Shown here piece after piece: positions 11,101 to 20,652 of a stretch of DNA of 64,000 nucleotides; positions within the stretch are counted from its first letter, which is position 1, and every line of letters begins with the position of its first letter. This DNA comes from Apostichopus japonicus (Eukaryota > Echinodermata > Holothuroidea > Aspidochirotida > Stichopodidae): the NCBI RefSeq assembly GCF_037975245.1, contig NC_092569.1:19523501-19587500 (forward strand), in the 5' to 3' direction. Made by a program: the position numbers and the translations under genes. A model generated the notes under the pieces. It ran no database searches. It was given only the letters and a program-made list of their open reading frames with translations, and had not been told where the DNA came from.

Positions 11101-12529
11101 AAATTTTCACTCATACGAATACACCCACGGGCGTGGGCACAAACAAAAACTTAAATATTGAATATATTATCATTTCACTGGGCTGGAAACACGCGTAGCT
11201 CGCGTTAGAGGTTACGATAACAGATCTTACCCTCGGGAGTTGTTTTAAGGTGTAGTCTAAAAGTTCTATAAATTAAAGATACGTTCAAGTTGATCTTTAT
11301 TGATTTATGTATTAACAACTTCTATCAAACTTTTGTTAACTTAAAGTGATGTAAAACATAATATCACATTTATGTACACCGCCAGCATGCTATATAAAAT
11401 TAACAGTGATGAGATTATTATCGTTCGATTACAAACCAGTTCCAAAGAATCAATCACAAATTGAGCCTTTAAATTCCCGACTAATCCAACCTACATGGAT
11501 TCATGTTTGCTGGCCTGGGACAGCCACGTCATAAAACATCATTGTATTGGAAGGATTAAATGTAGGCTAAGGGAGCTCACAGCATAAAATAAATATATTC
11601 CTAACTATTACATGACAACAGTAAACCAAATACACAGTAGCTGTTCTTGTAAAGGAAAGATGAATTACTAGTTTAACGCTGACACAGAGCTGATCTGTAT
11701 GACAATTGTCCTCTTTTTCCAGTTGTTAACAACTTATAGATCAAGATAAAAACAGATTAAAAGATATTGATAACAAAAAAAAAACATATCAAAAATGAGC
11801 ACACATGAATTAACGTCCTTTAGTTTTCAAAATACCAGATCGGGGAGCGCTTGCGGTACTTATAAAAATATTGTGATGAAAATTAGCCTATACATATACC
11901 TCGACCATGTAGGTAGGATATTATGGTGATGTAATCATCAAAGAAAATTCGTTACATATAGAAAATCATAATAATCTAAACGCTTACACAATGTTAACAA
12001 TGGTTCAACAGCATAACAAGCCATACAAAGAAGTTGATAGCCTCTCTACCATCCCCTTTCCCTTTCTACATATTTCGTTTTTAATAATCATAGATAATAC
12101 ACGACTTTTAGTTTAACACACGTTAATCAAAACCACATGTTATATGAAATATCGTAATTACTGTGATAACATTTTGCTAAGTATACTGAATCGATACAAT
12201 GATTAAATTTTGATTTTCTTTTCTGTTTCTTCTTCTTTTGTATTTATTCAACAGGTGATTCGCTGACCGACCATGATAACCAACCGTTCACTACACGAGA
12301 CAAAGATAACGATGATTATGACTTAAGTGATTACAGCTCTGAAAAAAACAACTTAGCCCGTTCTTATGATGGTGCATGGTGGTACATGAATTATGACTAT
12401 GATAATGATTATTTTTCATCTCTCAACGGTCCCTATGCGAGTTATTCCTTTTATTGGAATACCCTTCCAGGTTCTTTTAATTACATTAAATTCACAGAGA
12501 TGAAAGTTCGCGCAATCGATGAAGAATGA
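2589..12529 (+). CDS. FREP gene 1: secreted half-FBG / TIL / EGF-like / FBG protein
   Basis: Eight exons with GT-AG borders: 2589-2669, 5950-5995, 7422-7588, 7972-8236, 8895-9130, 9409-9729, 10284-10548 and 12255-12529. They sum to 1656 bp, giving 551 residues with no internal stop. Residues 1 to about 24 form a signal peptide. Residues 57-187 are fibrinogen subdomains A and B without the C-terminal P subdomain. Residues 196-250 are a TIL domain with 10 Cys. Residues 266-322 are Cys-rich VWC- and EGF-like. Residues 333-551 are a complete fibrinogen domain with the calcium-site acidic run (FTTRDKDNDD) and the WWY motif at 502-504. The Cys pair usually flanking WWY is absent. N-glycosylation sequons lie in exons 4 and 5. 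Likely an extracellular lectin-like recognition protein; the ligand is unknown. An AATAAA follows at 12852. Confidence 0.9.
2985..3150 (+). repeat. Dispersed repeat in intron 1
   Basis: The block with GGAGGGAATAGCTGCCCTGG, GGGGTCATTGAA, TCTGAGGCATATG and TAACGCATTTT recurs in intron 1 of gene 3 (about 38885-39055), intron 1 of gene 4 (about 61220-61385) and outside a gene at about 19470-19640. A partial copy is at 18770-18800. The copies outside introns suggest a mobile or dispersed repeat. Confidence 0.6.
5130..5162. repeat. (AT)n microsatellite in intron 1 of gene 1
   Basis: An alternating AT tract lies about 790 bp before exon 2. Intron 1 (2670-5949) otherwise shows only diverged sequence shared with genes 3 and 4. 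Confidence 0.85.
5950..5995 (+). CDS. Gene 1 exon 2, linker
   Basis: 46 bp between TTTTACTCAG and GTGAGT, encoding SNQQLFVGATEGNVK plus one base (phase 1). Its length and reading are conserved in genes 2 and 3. Confidence 0.8.
7071..7235. repeat. GCAG-rich 15-bp minisatellite in intron 2 of gene 1
   Basis: Tandem units of about 15 bp, close to CTGCTGCAGTCTTGT, with an internal (CTG)n run near 7162-7181. It is absent from intron 2 of genes 2 and 3. It generates several artificial ORFs on both strands. Confidence 0.85.
7422..7588 (+). CDS. Gene 1 exon 3, start of first fibrinogen domain
   Basis: 167 bp, joining the phase 1 base of exon 2. It encodes QRPEYPRDCHEVLHRC, then SSGVYLIKPDG and EVYCDNTADDGGWA. 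The first FBG disulfide Cys (DC and YC) are present. The exon ends in phase 0 before GTAAGT. Confidence 0.9.
7972..8236 (+). CDS. Gene 1 exon 4, fibrinogen B subdomain of first domain
   Basis: 265 bp, starting IIQRRFDGSINFNRSWEDY and including LGFGFLSSELWIGN. It ends in phase 1 at TNRTV plus G. It has exactly the same length and phases as exon 7, its paralogue in the second fibrinogen domain. Sequons NRS, NVT and NRT are visible. Confidence 0.9.
8895..9130 (+). CDS. Gene 1 exon 5, TIL domain
   Basis: 236 bp encoding a trypsin-inhibitor-like Cys-rich domain: NYIEWCPTNKTYNEC, then CEATCADPDSC, CKGSHSCVCPDG and RIEDCGC. Spacing fits the 10-Cys TIL fold used in zonadhesin/IgGFc-binding-type proteins. 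The start phase (1) equals that of exon 8. Confidence 0.88.
9409..9729 (+). CDS. Gene 1 exon 6, VWC/EGF-like module and start of second fibrinogen domain
   Basis: 321 bp, phase 0 at both ends. It begins EGEIYVSPNCDKKCSC (VWC/TILa-like), continues with an EGF-like CDPNADC and CYCPPGYSGDGTQC, then SDCKELYNNGERTSG starts the second FBG domain and GGGWT ends the exon. Confidence 0.88.
10284..10548 (+). CDS. Gene 1 exon 7, fibrinogen B subdomain of second domain
   Basis: 265 bp from VFQRRVDASQDFYLFWDDY to YSDGDA plus G. Unlike genes 2 and 3, it reads FFCISDEND where they have FFRISDEND, adding one Cys. The donor is GTCGGT, weaker than the GTAGGT of the paralogues. Confidence 0.88.
12255..12529 (+). 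CDS. Gene 1 exon 8, fibrinogen P subdomain and stop
   Basis: Acceptor TTCAACAG, then GDSLTDHDNQPFTTRD, the acidic calcium-site run, ARSYDGAWWY, a 10-residue loop (MNYDYDNDYF), SSLNGPY and MKVRAIDEE before TGA. The loop differs in length and sequence from genes 2 and 3. Confidence 0.88.
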
Positions 12530-12851
12530 TAAAGACCCACAACGGACTGTATGAAACTATAGCACAAGAACAGTTAACAACATGCAGCTAAAATATATTG
12601 ATGTATTGGTTCTATGTTTGTGTATCGTCATGACAACGCTTTTATCATAAGTTATGTTACAAAACATGCTGACTCCTTTTCTTTTCTTTTTAGTTTAGTG
12701 AAAAATTAGACTGATTGACTGAAATGATTGATAATTATTCACTATATGGTTTGTAAAATGCTTAAAAAAAGGTTCTCAATGTTTCAATTGTTGAGTTCTG
12801 TGAATTTTCGAAACACAGAAATGAAAAAGAGAGACAGTTGTAACTTAACGT

Positions 12852-12857
12852 AATAAA
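12852..12857 (+). terminator. Polyadenylation signal of gene 1
   Basis: AATAAA 323 bp after the stop, in a 3' region conserved with genes 2 and 3, where AATAAA occupies the equivalent place. Confidence 0.6.
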
Positions 12858-12994
12858 CGAAGAATAAGTAAATAAGCAAACATGGCGAGACCTTTCAGAG
12901 GTTGTGGTTTGCAGACTTTTACTTAATTTATACCATTTTGTCTTCTGCACATCTTTCTGTTCATTATATCTGTAAAGCCTCCCTCAAATCGTCA

Positions 12995-13262
12995 CACGTT
13001 TATAGAAGTTTATAAATACACCTAACCCTTACTTATTTATAGTAGTTATTAAATACGACTTACCTTATACTTATAACATGTTTTAAATACCTTAACTCTA
13101 ACATGTTTATAGTAGTTATAAAATACGCCTTACTCTAACATGTTTTAAAATACAAATAACACTTACTTATTTATAGCAGTTATAAAATACGCCTTACCCT
13201 AACATATTTTTAAATACGCCTTAACCTAACATATTTTTAAATACGCCTAACATTAACATGTT
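12995..13262. repeat. AT-rich minisatellite with telomere-like CCCTAA cores, unit 1
   Basis: Degenerate units close to TAAATACGCCTTACCCTAAC followed by ATGTTT and often ATAGTAGTTA. Related arrays follow genes 2 and 3 at the same relative place. Confidence 0.8.
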
Positions 13263-13339
13263 TTCAACGAATGTGTTTCAGGATCTATAAATACAACTTG
13301 TTTCTTCGATTTTTTAAAACATGCTTTTACGTATGTAAT

Positions 13340-15796
13340 GTACATTATTCGGATATCGCTTTTCATTTAACTGATGAGATGGATATACACCCCTGTTGGT
13401 GAGAATCTAGAAGAACATCCATTTAACATAGAAATGAATAAAAAATCATAATTCTGTACGGTGTACATAAACCCAGTTAAAATCAACGACGTGCATATGA
13501 TTTCAAAGGAGGCGCTGTATGATTCTAAGTTCTCCCGACAGGGCATGATATTTCGGGACGGGCATCCTTGGCCCGGTGAGGTGGTCTCATTTTACTCGAT
13601 TGAATGCAGGGACAAAAATCACCGACTGAGAGTTATACCATCCACCTCGACCAGGGTTCTACTAGCCAATGAGATTGGGTGGACATGGCGGCACACCCAT
13701 CACAAAATTCCGACTTGTATTTTGTATCTGTAAGTCCCTTTAACCATACAAATGATTGTCGAGGGAAAATGGGACTAAACGGATATTATCCAACATATCT
13801 AACACCTCCCCTAACAAATCCGAACTGTAGCTACAGACCTGCTCCCGATTGACGCTGAAGGTGGGAACATGACACCTTACCCACCCCAACCCACCAACAC
13901 AAATTCGCAACTCCCCTTGCGCCAATGATTTTCATGTGGTACGTTTGGACTCAGTCATTATTTAATCTCAGAAATGCCAAACAATTACACGTGAACATGC
14001 TAGTATTTGGCCAACATGCATATTACAAATCACAAACTCAACATCGTAGAAAAATATAAAAGTGATATATTGCACGAAATCCTATCAAGAACAGGTGGAC
14101 ACTATAAAACCGAGAGAGCAATTTCACCCAGTATAACTGTTCCACACTCCATAAAATGTATGAACTTCCTTTAGTTTAGTAACCACACTCTATAACTAAC
14201 ATATCCCACATATGTATATGCAGACAGATTACACTGACACATGAAAACCACATCTGTTATAAATGTTATCCCTCATTAAAGAGTAATATTTTCAACTAAG
14301 GATTGGTAAACTAAGATATAACGTCAAATTTGAGGACGCAGAGTAGTATCAAACCATACGTTGAATATCTCTAAAATTACAAATAGTCGAACTTAATTGC
14401 TTTAAGTAGATAGAAAGCTATCTTCAAACTAGTGTGCAAAACGACGAGGTTTGGTAAGAATAATGACAACGTTAGAGCACAGTTCACTATGCAGCGTTAA
14501 AGAAAGACACAAACCAAACCATCATTACTAGTCTACATGATAGAAAAAATCTAATTCTCGTTTGGGAGATCTCACAGATTTAGGGTTTCCCTAGCAACAA
14601 AGATGGTGCATTGATGCCCTCTATTTATGACATTTGCGTGCATCCGTTATTCAAGTGTTTTCTTTGTTTATTACAATTTTTATTTGATGTAACAATTGTA
14701 CAGCTTTAATGATTTTTGACTTTTTCACCTTATAACGTTATCAGCTACAGCAAGCTCAACATGCACCCCTGCACTCGATGATTTTACGTCCATAGGTTTA
14801 GTAGGAAGTATTTTTGGCAAAAATCTGGCGGCCTTTTAACCTCTTCCGAATTCATGACCATTGTGGTATTTTACATAAATGAGTATATCCAACACTGGTT
14901 TTAAAGTTTGTGCCTGGTTTTACAGAAATGCTGTTAATATTAACAATTATACCTTTGACCATGTGACGTCATCACTGACGAAGATACTACAAGACATACC
15001 CAGGTGCACTGCCACTAAATTTTAAATTCATCGGCTTCAGGTTAAGGAGAAGCAGACTACCTGGTACACAAACAAATAAAACTCGAACACACATCACCAT
15101 GATGGCACATCATTTTTCAACCTCTACCCCCAAAATGGTAAATCCACTTCATTTGATTGTGTCACACTGAAGTGTCCCTTTTCTAATGCCTACCAAGTTT
15201 CATCTGCAAGTCCTGCTACAATTTTATTTAAGCACCTTTAAAATCCACCCTTTCCGACAAAATGTGACAAAAAACTCTGTCGTGGCTCACAATAAAGCTA
15301 GTATGCCCTCCTGAACTCCCTATTTTCCCTCCCCTCGTGCCCCTTTCTTTCCCTCTTCCTACTCTCCTTTCCCTCTTTCCCTTCCCATTTTGTAGTCCCT
15401 CCTCTCATCCTGTCCCCTCCCTTCATGTAACCTAAACAAGTAGCTGAAGATCAGAAACTGTCCATATAGTCAACCAGGGGAATATTGGCTGACTTTACGA
15501 CTGGAAGTCACAAAACGTGATGTAGGCTACGACAATAAAGTATCGCTTGATGATTGCTGCACAGCCCCCCCCCCCCCCTATTTCATCAGTCAGCCCTTGA
15601 CATACAAATTGTATTAAACCTGTTACGAAGCAGCCTGATTCTCCGATTCAATAGTACAGTTACATACGTAACAAATAGCCTTTGCACAACTGCATAAGTT
15701 ATGAAGATTTGTTAACCATAGAACCCTTCACAAACAGTAAATGTACGAAAGAAACCGTTGACAGCAGTTGATAGTAATAGTTCAATTGGTATCGAA
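13340..15796. other. Shared 3' flank of the unit, no recognisable gene
   Basis: Sequence around 13375-13720 (TGATTTCAAAGGAGGCGCTG, a GGGACGGGC block, a CCACCTCGACCAGGGTTCTA block) recurs after genes 2 (33060-33370) and 3 (50950-51250) with indels that break every reading frame. C- and T-rich tracts lie at 15300-15420 and a C13 run at 15566-15578. A second shared part (14930-15300) is seen again near 33380-33720. Confidence 0.55.
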
Positions 15797-15863
15797 ATGG
15801 CCGCTCCTGTCAAACCCTGGGTCAGAACAACAGAGAGTGTTGTCAACAAGCTGAAAGCAGCAT
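15797..15863 (+). pseudogene. Orphan PEX13-like first exon, copy 1 (10-bp deletion)
   Basis: ATGGCCGCTCCTGTCAAACC begins an exon-like block ending in AT before GTAAGTG. Compared with the copies at 34227 and 51741 it lacks about 10 bp after KPW, so the frame is shifted. No further PEX13 exon is visible in the window. Confidence 0.35.
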
Positions 15864-18800
15864 GTAAGTGCCTAACCTCGAAGTCCTCGGTCTACTAGCC
15901 TAACTAAGGCAGGTCCAGTGCCCAATGCCCAATTTCTTTGCTTGTATCTAATTCAAACAAGATCATTTGCTATCGATATTTGGCAACGGGAATGTAGATA
16001 AGGAAACAAGGAACCCGATACTAGCTTGTAGACGGGTAAGCAATTTGAAGTTTCAACACCGTCTTCTTTCATAACTGCTGTAAACAGAACCTTTCTGTTA
16101 TCATACATATATGTATTCATATATTGGTATATCTGTACATTTAGTTACAATATGATATTTGTGACGGTATATCACATAACCATTCACTTCCGGCAGCGAT
16201 GGAAGCTTTTATTATAACATACATCGTGGCTGTTTCTCCAAAAGCATATCCTTTGACTGAATATCTTCAAGTCATTAGAAATTGTTTATGTCGATGATAT
16301 TCAACTGCTCAACATTCGACGATAATTGCACCATTTAATTTTGTAACTCGACGGTCGTGTGAAACCATCCGTGTATGCGATAGGGCGAACACTGTTGGCC
16401 GTACTCGTTGTGCAACAAACCAAGAGACTGCTTTAATAATTTCGCGTGTCACAGTAATTTTGCCTCCCGATCCCCTCCCCCCCCCACCCACACCGGCAAA
16501 GTTTTCTTCCTGTTATATCTGCCATGCTGGTTTGCTACTGCTCCCCGTCCGTCCGCTCCCCGTCCACCCGCTCCTCGTCCACGTTTGGAATATACCTTGC
16601 AGTACTAATAAGCAGGTCAATCGTCTTTCCCGGTAAAATTACACCAAATATTACATTTTTAATTGATTCATTCCGTTACCACATCTGAACCTATATATAT
16701 GATTAATGATACATACATCTATATATATAGTAAAACATACTGGTAATTATTCGAAATTCTGTAAGTTAACTTTCTTTTGCCTATACGTTTTAATAAAAGT
16801 TAACAGGAAATCACCTGGCTACGAAAACCAAACAACGAACCGAACCAACTGATCCGCTTTAAACCTCAGTCACATTACACCGAGACTGTGAGGTGTGCAT
16901 TGCGATTCCCCTACAGGGGCAAATACTCTAGCACATGATCTTACACAAAAAGCTGAGAAGATCTGTGTTGTGTAATAAACAATCCATGTTGCTGTTGTCA
17001 GTCCCGAGTAGATGTTGAATAAACCAACAGATGTTGTCACAAGGCATCTCTATTAAATACAGAAACTAACTTAGTAAGAAAAACTGTTAGTTCAACTTAA
17101 TTGATTTAATGTCAGGATTAAATTTTCACAGTTTGGTAAAATATTACAATTCTAAAACAACTGTCATTAAGATATCAGGTCAGACTGTGGGCGTTGGAAT
17201 TACTTTAGCTCTCTCAAAACGTATCTCACATACATGATTTAATGACTCCTATCGGTTGGTTAACTGTCGCAGAAAAATAGCTAAAATGACCTAATGTACT
17301 GCTTTTTTTTAGCATATTATCAGTTACCATTATTGCTTGTTTGCCTTATTGTGAAAGCATAGTTTTAAGTATAGATTATGTCAAAATAAGAAGGATTGGG
17401 TTGATATTTATCATTTTAGAAATTATTTGGTTAAAATGTTGATATTACTCCGTGTGAGATGCCTCTGTTTACATTTAAATAGATGGCAGCATTTACATTT
17501 ACAGTGCCATCAGAATACAGGTGCATACGTTTCGTTCCTGATGATGTTTGTGGGGATTATAATCAAAGACATTACAGAGACCTCAGCTATCATGTGTGGT
17601 TGGTATATATGCCAGTTGAAAACTTCTATATATATTTTTGGGGGCCTTGAAAGTGACTAGTTTAGTGTGTAAGTCAATGGAACAAATAACTATACCGTGG
17701 TTCGTCTACACACTGTATGTCGGTTTACTACGTATCTATATACAGCGTATATAGTTTCATTGTTGGTGGACCTTCCTGTCTAGCTATTGATCAAAGTCTC
17801 TGGTTTTTGGAGGAAGTACACAACAACTGATGCGACTATCGTTTCAGCAGACGTATAAGATATGACAGTAATCATTGTTGTGTACGCATGTACTATCAAC
17901 ATCTGAGATATATCAAGCAACCCGGACGTCTTTTCGGTAAAAGATACTACACGTAATTATTATACTTTTGTTGAGTATTTCAGTTATGAAACATAACCTG
18001 AAGCAAAACATGATTAAAAAACATTACATTTAATCTGAAACTAAAAATGTTTGGAAATCAAGTTGTTTATATACTTGAACTTATCAGGCACAAGATATGG
18101 TTAGCTCATTTTAAAGAATGCTTGTGCCATGGTTAGTTCTTTACGATTTTATGTCAATCGAAAGACTGAGACATGTAAAACAACGAATTCGTTCTACGCG
18201 GTAAAAAGTAAACACACGTTACAGTTCTTGTTGAGCCTTTAAGTTATGAACCATAACCTGAAGATAAAATGATCGAAAAATGTTTATTCTATTATCTTGA
18301 CATTGATCAGACAGTAGATATGCTTTGTTGTTGTTGTTGTGGTAAAGAATGGTCGAGCCATGATTTCTTCTTTTCGATTTTAAGTCATTAACACATGGTT
18401 CATTTTTGGTATATATACCCCCCTGTAAGTTTTGCAAAGCCCTGATGTGAAATTTTGATCATTATTGTAAATCGTTGCTTAATGATTTTCAGTATTTATG
18501 TTGCATACCCTTTCTGCAGTTACTAAATGTAGCACAGTATGACACTTGCCCTTTACCTTTTAGAGTATACAGACAAGTCTACTTTTGATATACTTTTTGA
18601 ATTCAGTAAAATTTAAATGAATTATATATAATAATGTTTTAAATATTAGCATATATGGATCCCATTCTCCATTGACGTATGCTGGACTTTAAAGGTGAAG
18701 GGCAAAATTCCGACTGATTTATAAATCTGAACTTTTATGGAAAGGCCAAAGGCGAACAAATGATTACATAAAGGAGGAGGACTGCCCTGGGGTCATTGAA

Positions 18801-19465
18801 ACTGACTCCTACGTAGAGGGCGGGGTCTGAAGGTCCTCCCCACTTTCTGTTTTTAAGTATAGACGCCAAAAGGCACATTTCAACCTGACATAAAAGCGTT
18901 TCATCTAATACATCGTAACGTTTACTCACGAAAAAGATATTTCAATAGGAATATGTTGACAAATAAGTTCAGTTTCATCTTCAAAAATTACCTGGGAATA
19001 TTTTTACTTTCTAACTTCGACGTAACAGTTCAATCTGACGTGCAATTGGCAGAAAACGTGACGCATGTACAGAAACATCAAGAAGCATCATATTAATTAT
19101 TATTATAATTGTAGTTATTCGTTATAAAATCCGGGTAAATTAGAAGTAGCACTATAAACGAAAGGTTGTGCTGATAAAAAGTAATAATGAACTCAAATGA
19201 CCCCCCCTCCCCACTGATTGAGGTAGTCACCTGAATCTAGGGGGGAGGGTGACGGGGAATGTAGTGGTGTCTTGCTCCTCCAAACCCTAAAAGAATTTTT
19301 AAAAAATGGTTCATTCTGAGGCATAACTACATTTATATAGGTCTATATAATGTAGGTCTATGACGAAGATCTAAAAGGAACATTGTGCTAATAAAATGTA
19401 ATGATTTACAATTTATTTTCTAACTGATTTAGGTAGGGGCCTCAACCGTCACCAGATGTACCAAC

Positions 19466-19640
19466 GTGTTTGTGATGGAGGGAGTAACTGCAGGTCATTG
19501 AAACCGTTTTATATCAATTTACGGGATATGGGGTCATAGAACCCAGATTTATTTTAAATTTAGATGTGAAATTGTCTGAGGCATATACCATAAATTTGGT
19601 CCAAATAGGTAGCCCATAACGCATTTTTATTGATACTCTG
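19466..19640 (+). repeat. Dispersed repeat, intergenic copy
   Basis: Contains GGAGGGAGTAACTGCAGG, GTCATTGAAACCGTTTTATA and GTCTGAGGCATATACC, matching the repeat in intron 1 of genes 1, 3 and 4. Confidence 0.55.
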
Positions 19641-20401
19641 TATGAGATTGTTATAAAATTAGAAAAGAAAACACATTCTTCCCCGGCTGACGATCTGAGG
19701 TGGTCCCCAGCTCAATTTTTCACACCATTGCCCTCCATTGCCCCTGTATTGGTGGTGAAACTCCCCCTCCAGTGTACATTTGAGAGAAGCTTAGGAGCTT
19801 AGCAGAGAAGACTTTATAATATCGGAGACACCACGTTCCGCTCCTCCCATCAGACATACCAACTGGGCTCATGTGAAACACCGAAGGCGAGGCGGTATAC
19901 TAGTGACGTACACAAGTGGGTGAGGGAGGGGGACATAGTTCAGTCGGAGATTTCTAGATACAGTGTGCATAGAATTTGACCATACGTGTGCCTACCTCCC
20001 TATTTCAACCCCACACACAAATCCATTTCGTCTTAAAACATGTTAATGTTTCCTCACGACAAGATATTTGAATAGGAAAATGCTGACAAGAAAAAAATCG
20101 TTCAGTCTGAGATTACTAAAATCAGTGTGGAAAGAATCCGACCAACCATCCGTCTGTTCCCCCCACACACGCCCGCATATCAACTCTCAAATAAAACCAT
20201 TTCATCGTAAGGAACAGTTCAAAATGACGTGTAATTAATAGAAAGCGTGACGCATGTACAGACACATCAAGAAGCATCATAATAATAATTATTATATTTG
20301 TAGTTATTCGTCATAGGATCCGGGTAATATTTTCTTCGTGTTTATACAATAGAATTGAACAAACCATTATACTGTAGCTTTCAGTAACCATCTTTAATTA
20401 C

Positions 20402-20409
20402 ATGCAAAT
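20402..20409 (+). promoter_or_regulatory. Octamer-like motif upstream of gene 2
   Basis: ATGCAAAT, a perfect match to the POU/Oct octamer, 160 bp before the gene 2 ATG. One 8-bp match can arise by chance, so this is a candidate only. Confidence 0.2.
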
Positions 20410-20568
20410 GACCCTAAATGAAGGTCACAAGATAACAAATTCCATCCATGCTGGTGACAAATGCTCCTCCGTACTTTTATTTATTCCCGCTTTGCCAAAG
20501 TGTGCTTTACATCGATTTAGTTTGATTCAGTGTTTCATAGAGAATCAGCCAGAAAATATTATTTCATA

Positions 20569-20652
20569 ATGTGGATCCCAAGAAAGCTACGATTTCTTGT
20601 ACAAATTTGTTTCTTTGTCCTGTCAAGAAATATAATCTGTTTCCACGGAGAG
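20569..20652 (+). CDS. Gene 2 exon 1, unrelated signal peptide
   Basis: 28 codons beginning MWIPRKLRFLVQICFFVL, ending CFHGE, with a GTGAGT donor in phase 0. It has no similarity to exon 1 of genes 1, 3 and 4, whereas intron 1 becomes homologous to theirs from about 21000 onward. The hydrophobic segment and exact phase match to exon 2 support it. Confidence 0.65.

Larger units (their letters stand above)
15900..20568. other. Sequence private to the gene 2 unit, no supported gene
   Basis: This stretch replaces the retroelement/relic block seen ahead of genes 1, 3 and 4. It holds a diverged direct repeat (17940-18180 and 18215-18410, both with GTTATGAA-CATAACCTGAAG), a second direct repeat about 1.1 kb apart (18915-19140 and 20045-20330, both with GACGCATGTACAGA and ACATCAAGAAGCATCAT), a CT/CC-rich patch at 16465-16595, and a copy of the dispersed intron 1 repeat at about 19470-19640. 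ORFs of 60-77 codons here show no recognisable feature. Confidence 0.55.

Noticed and set aside
13461-13733. 90-codon ORF in the shared 3' flank
   Set aside because: The homologous sequences at 33170 and 51060 have frame-breaking indels, and no domain is recognisable.
17427-17660. 77-codon ORF in the region unique to unit 2
   Set aside because: No paralogue, splice context or domain supports it; the length is expected by chance in 4.6 kb.
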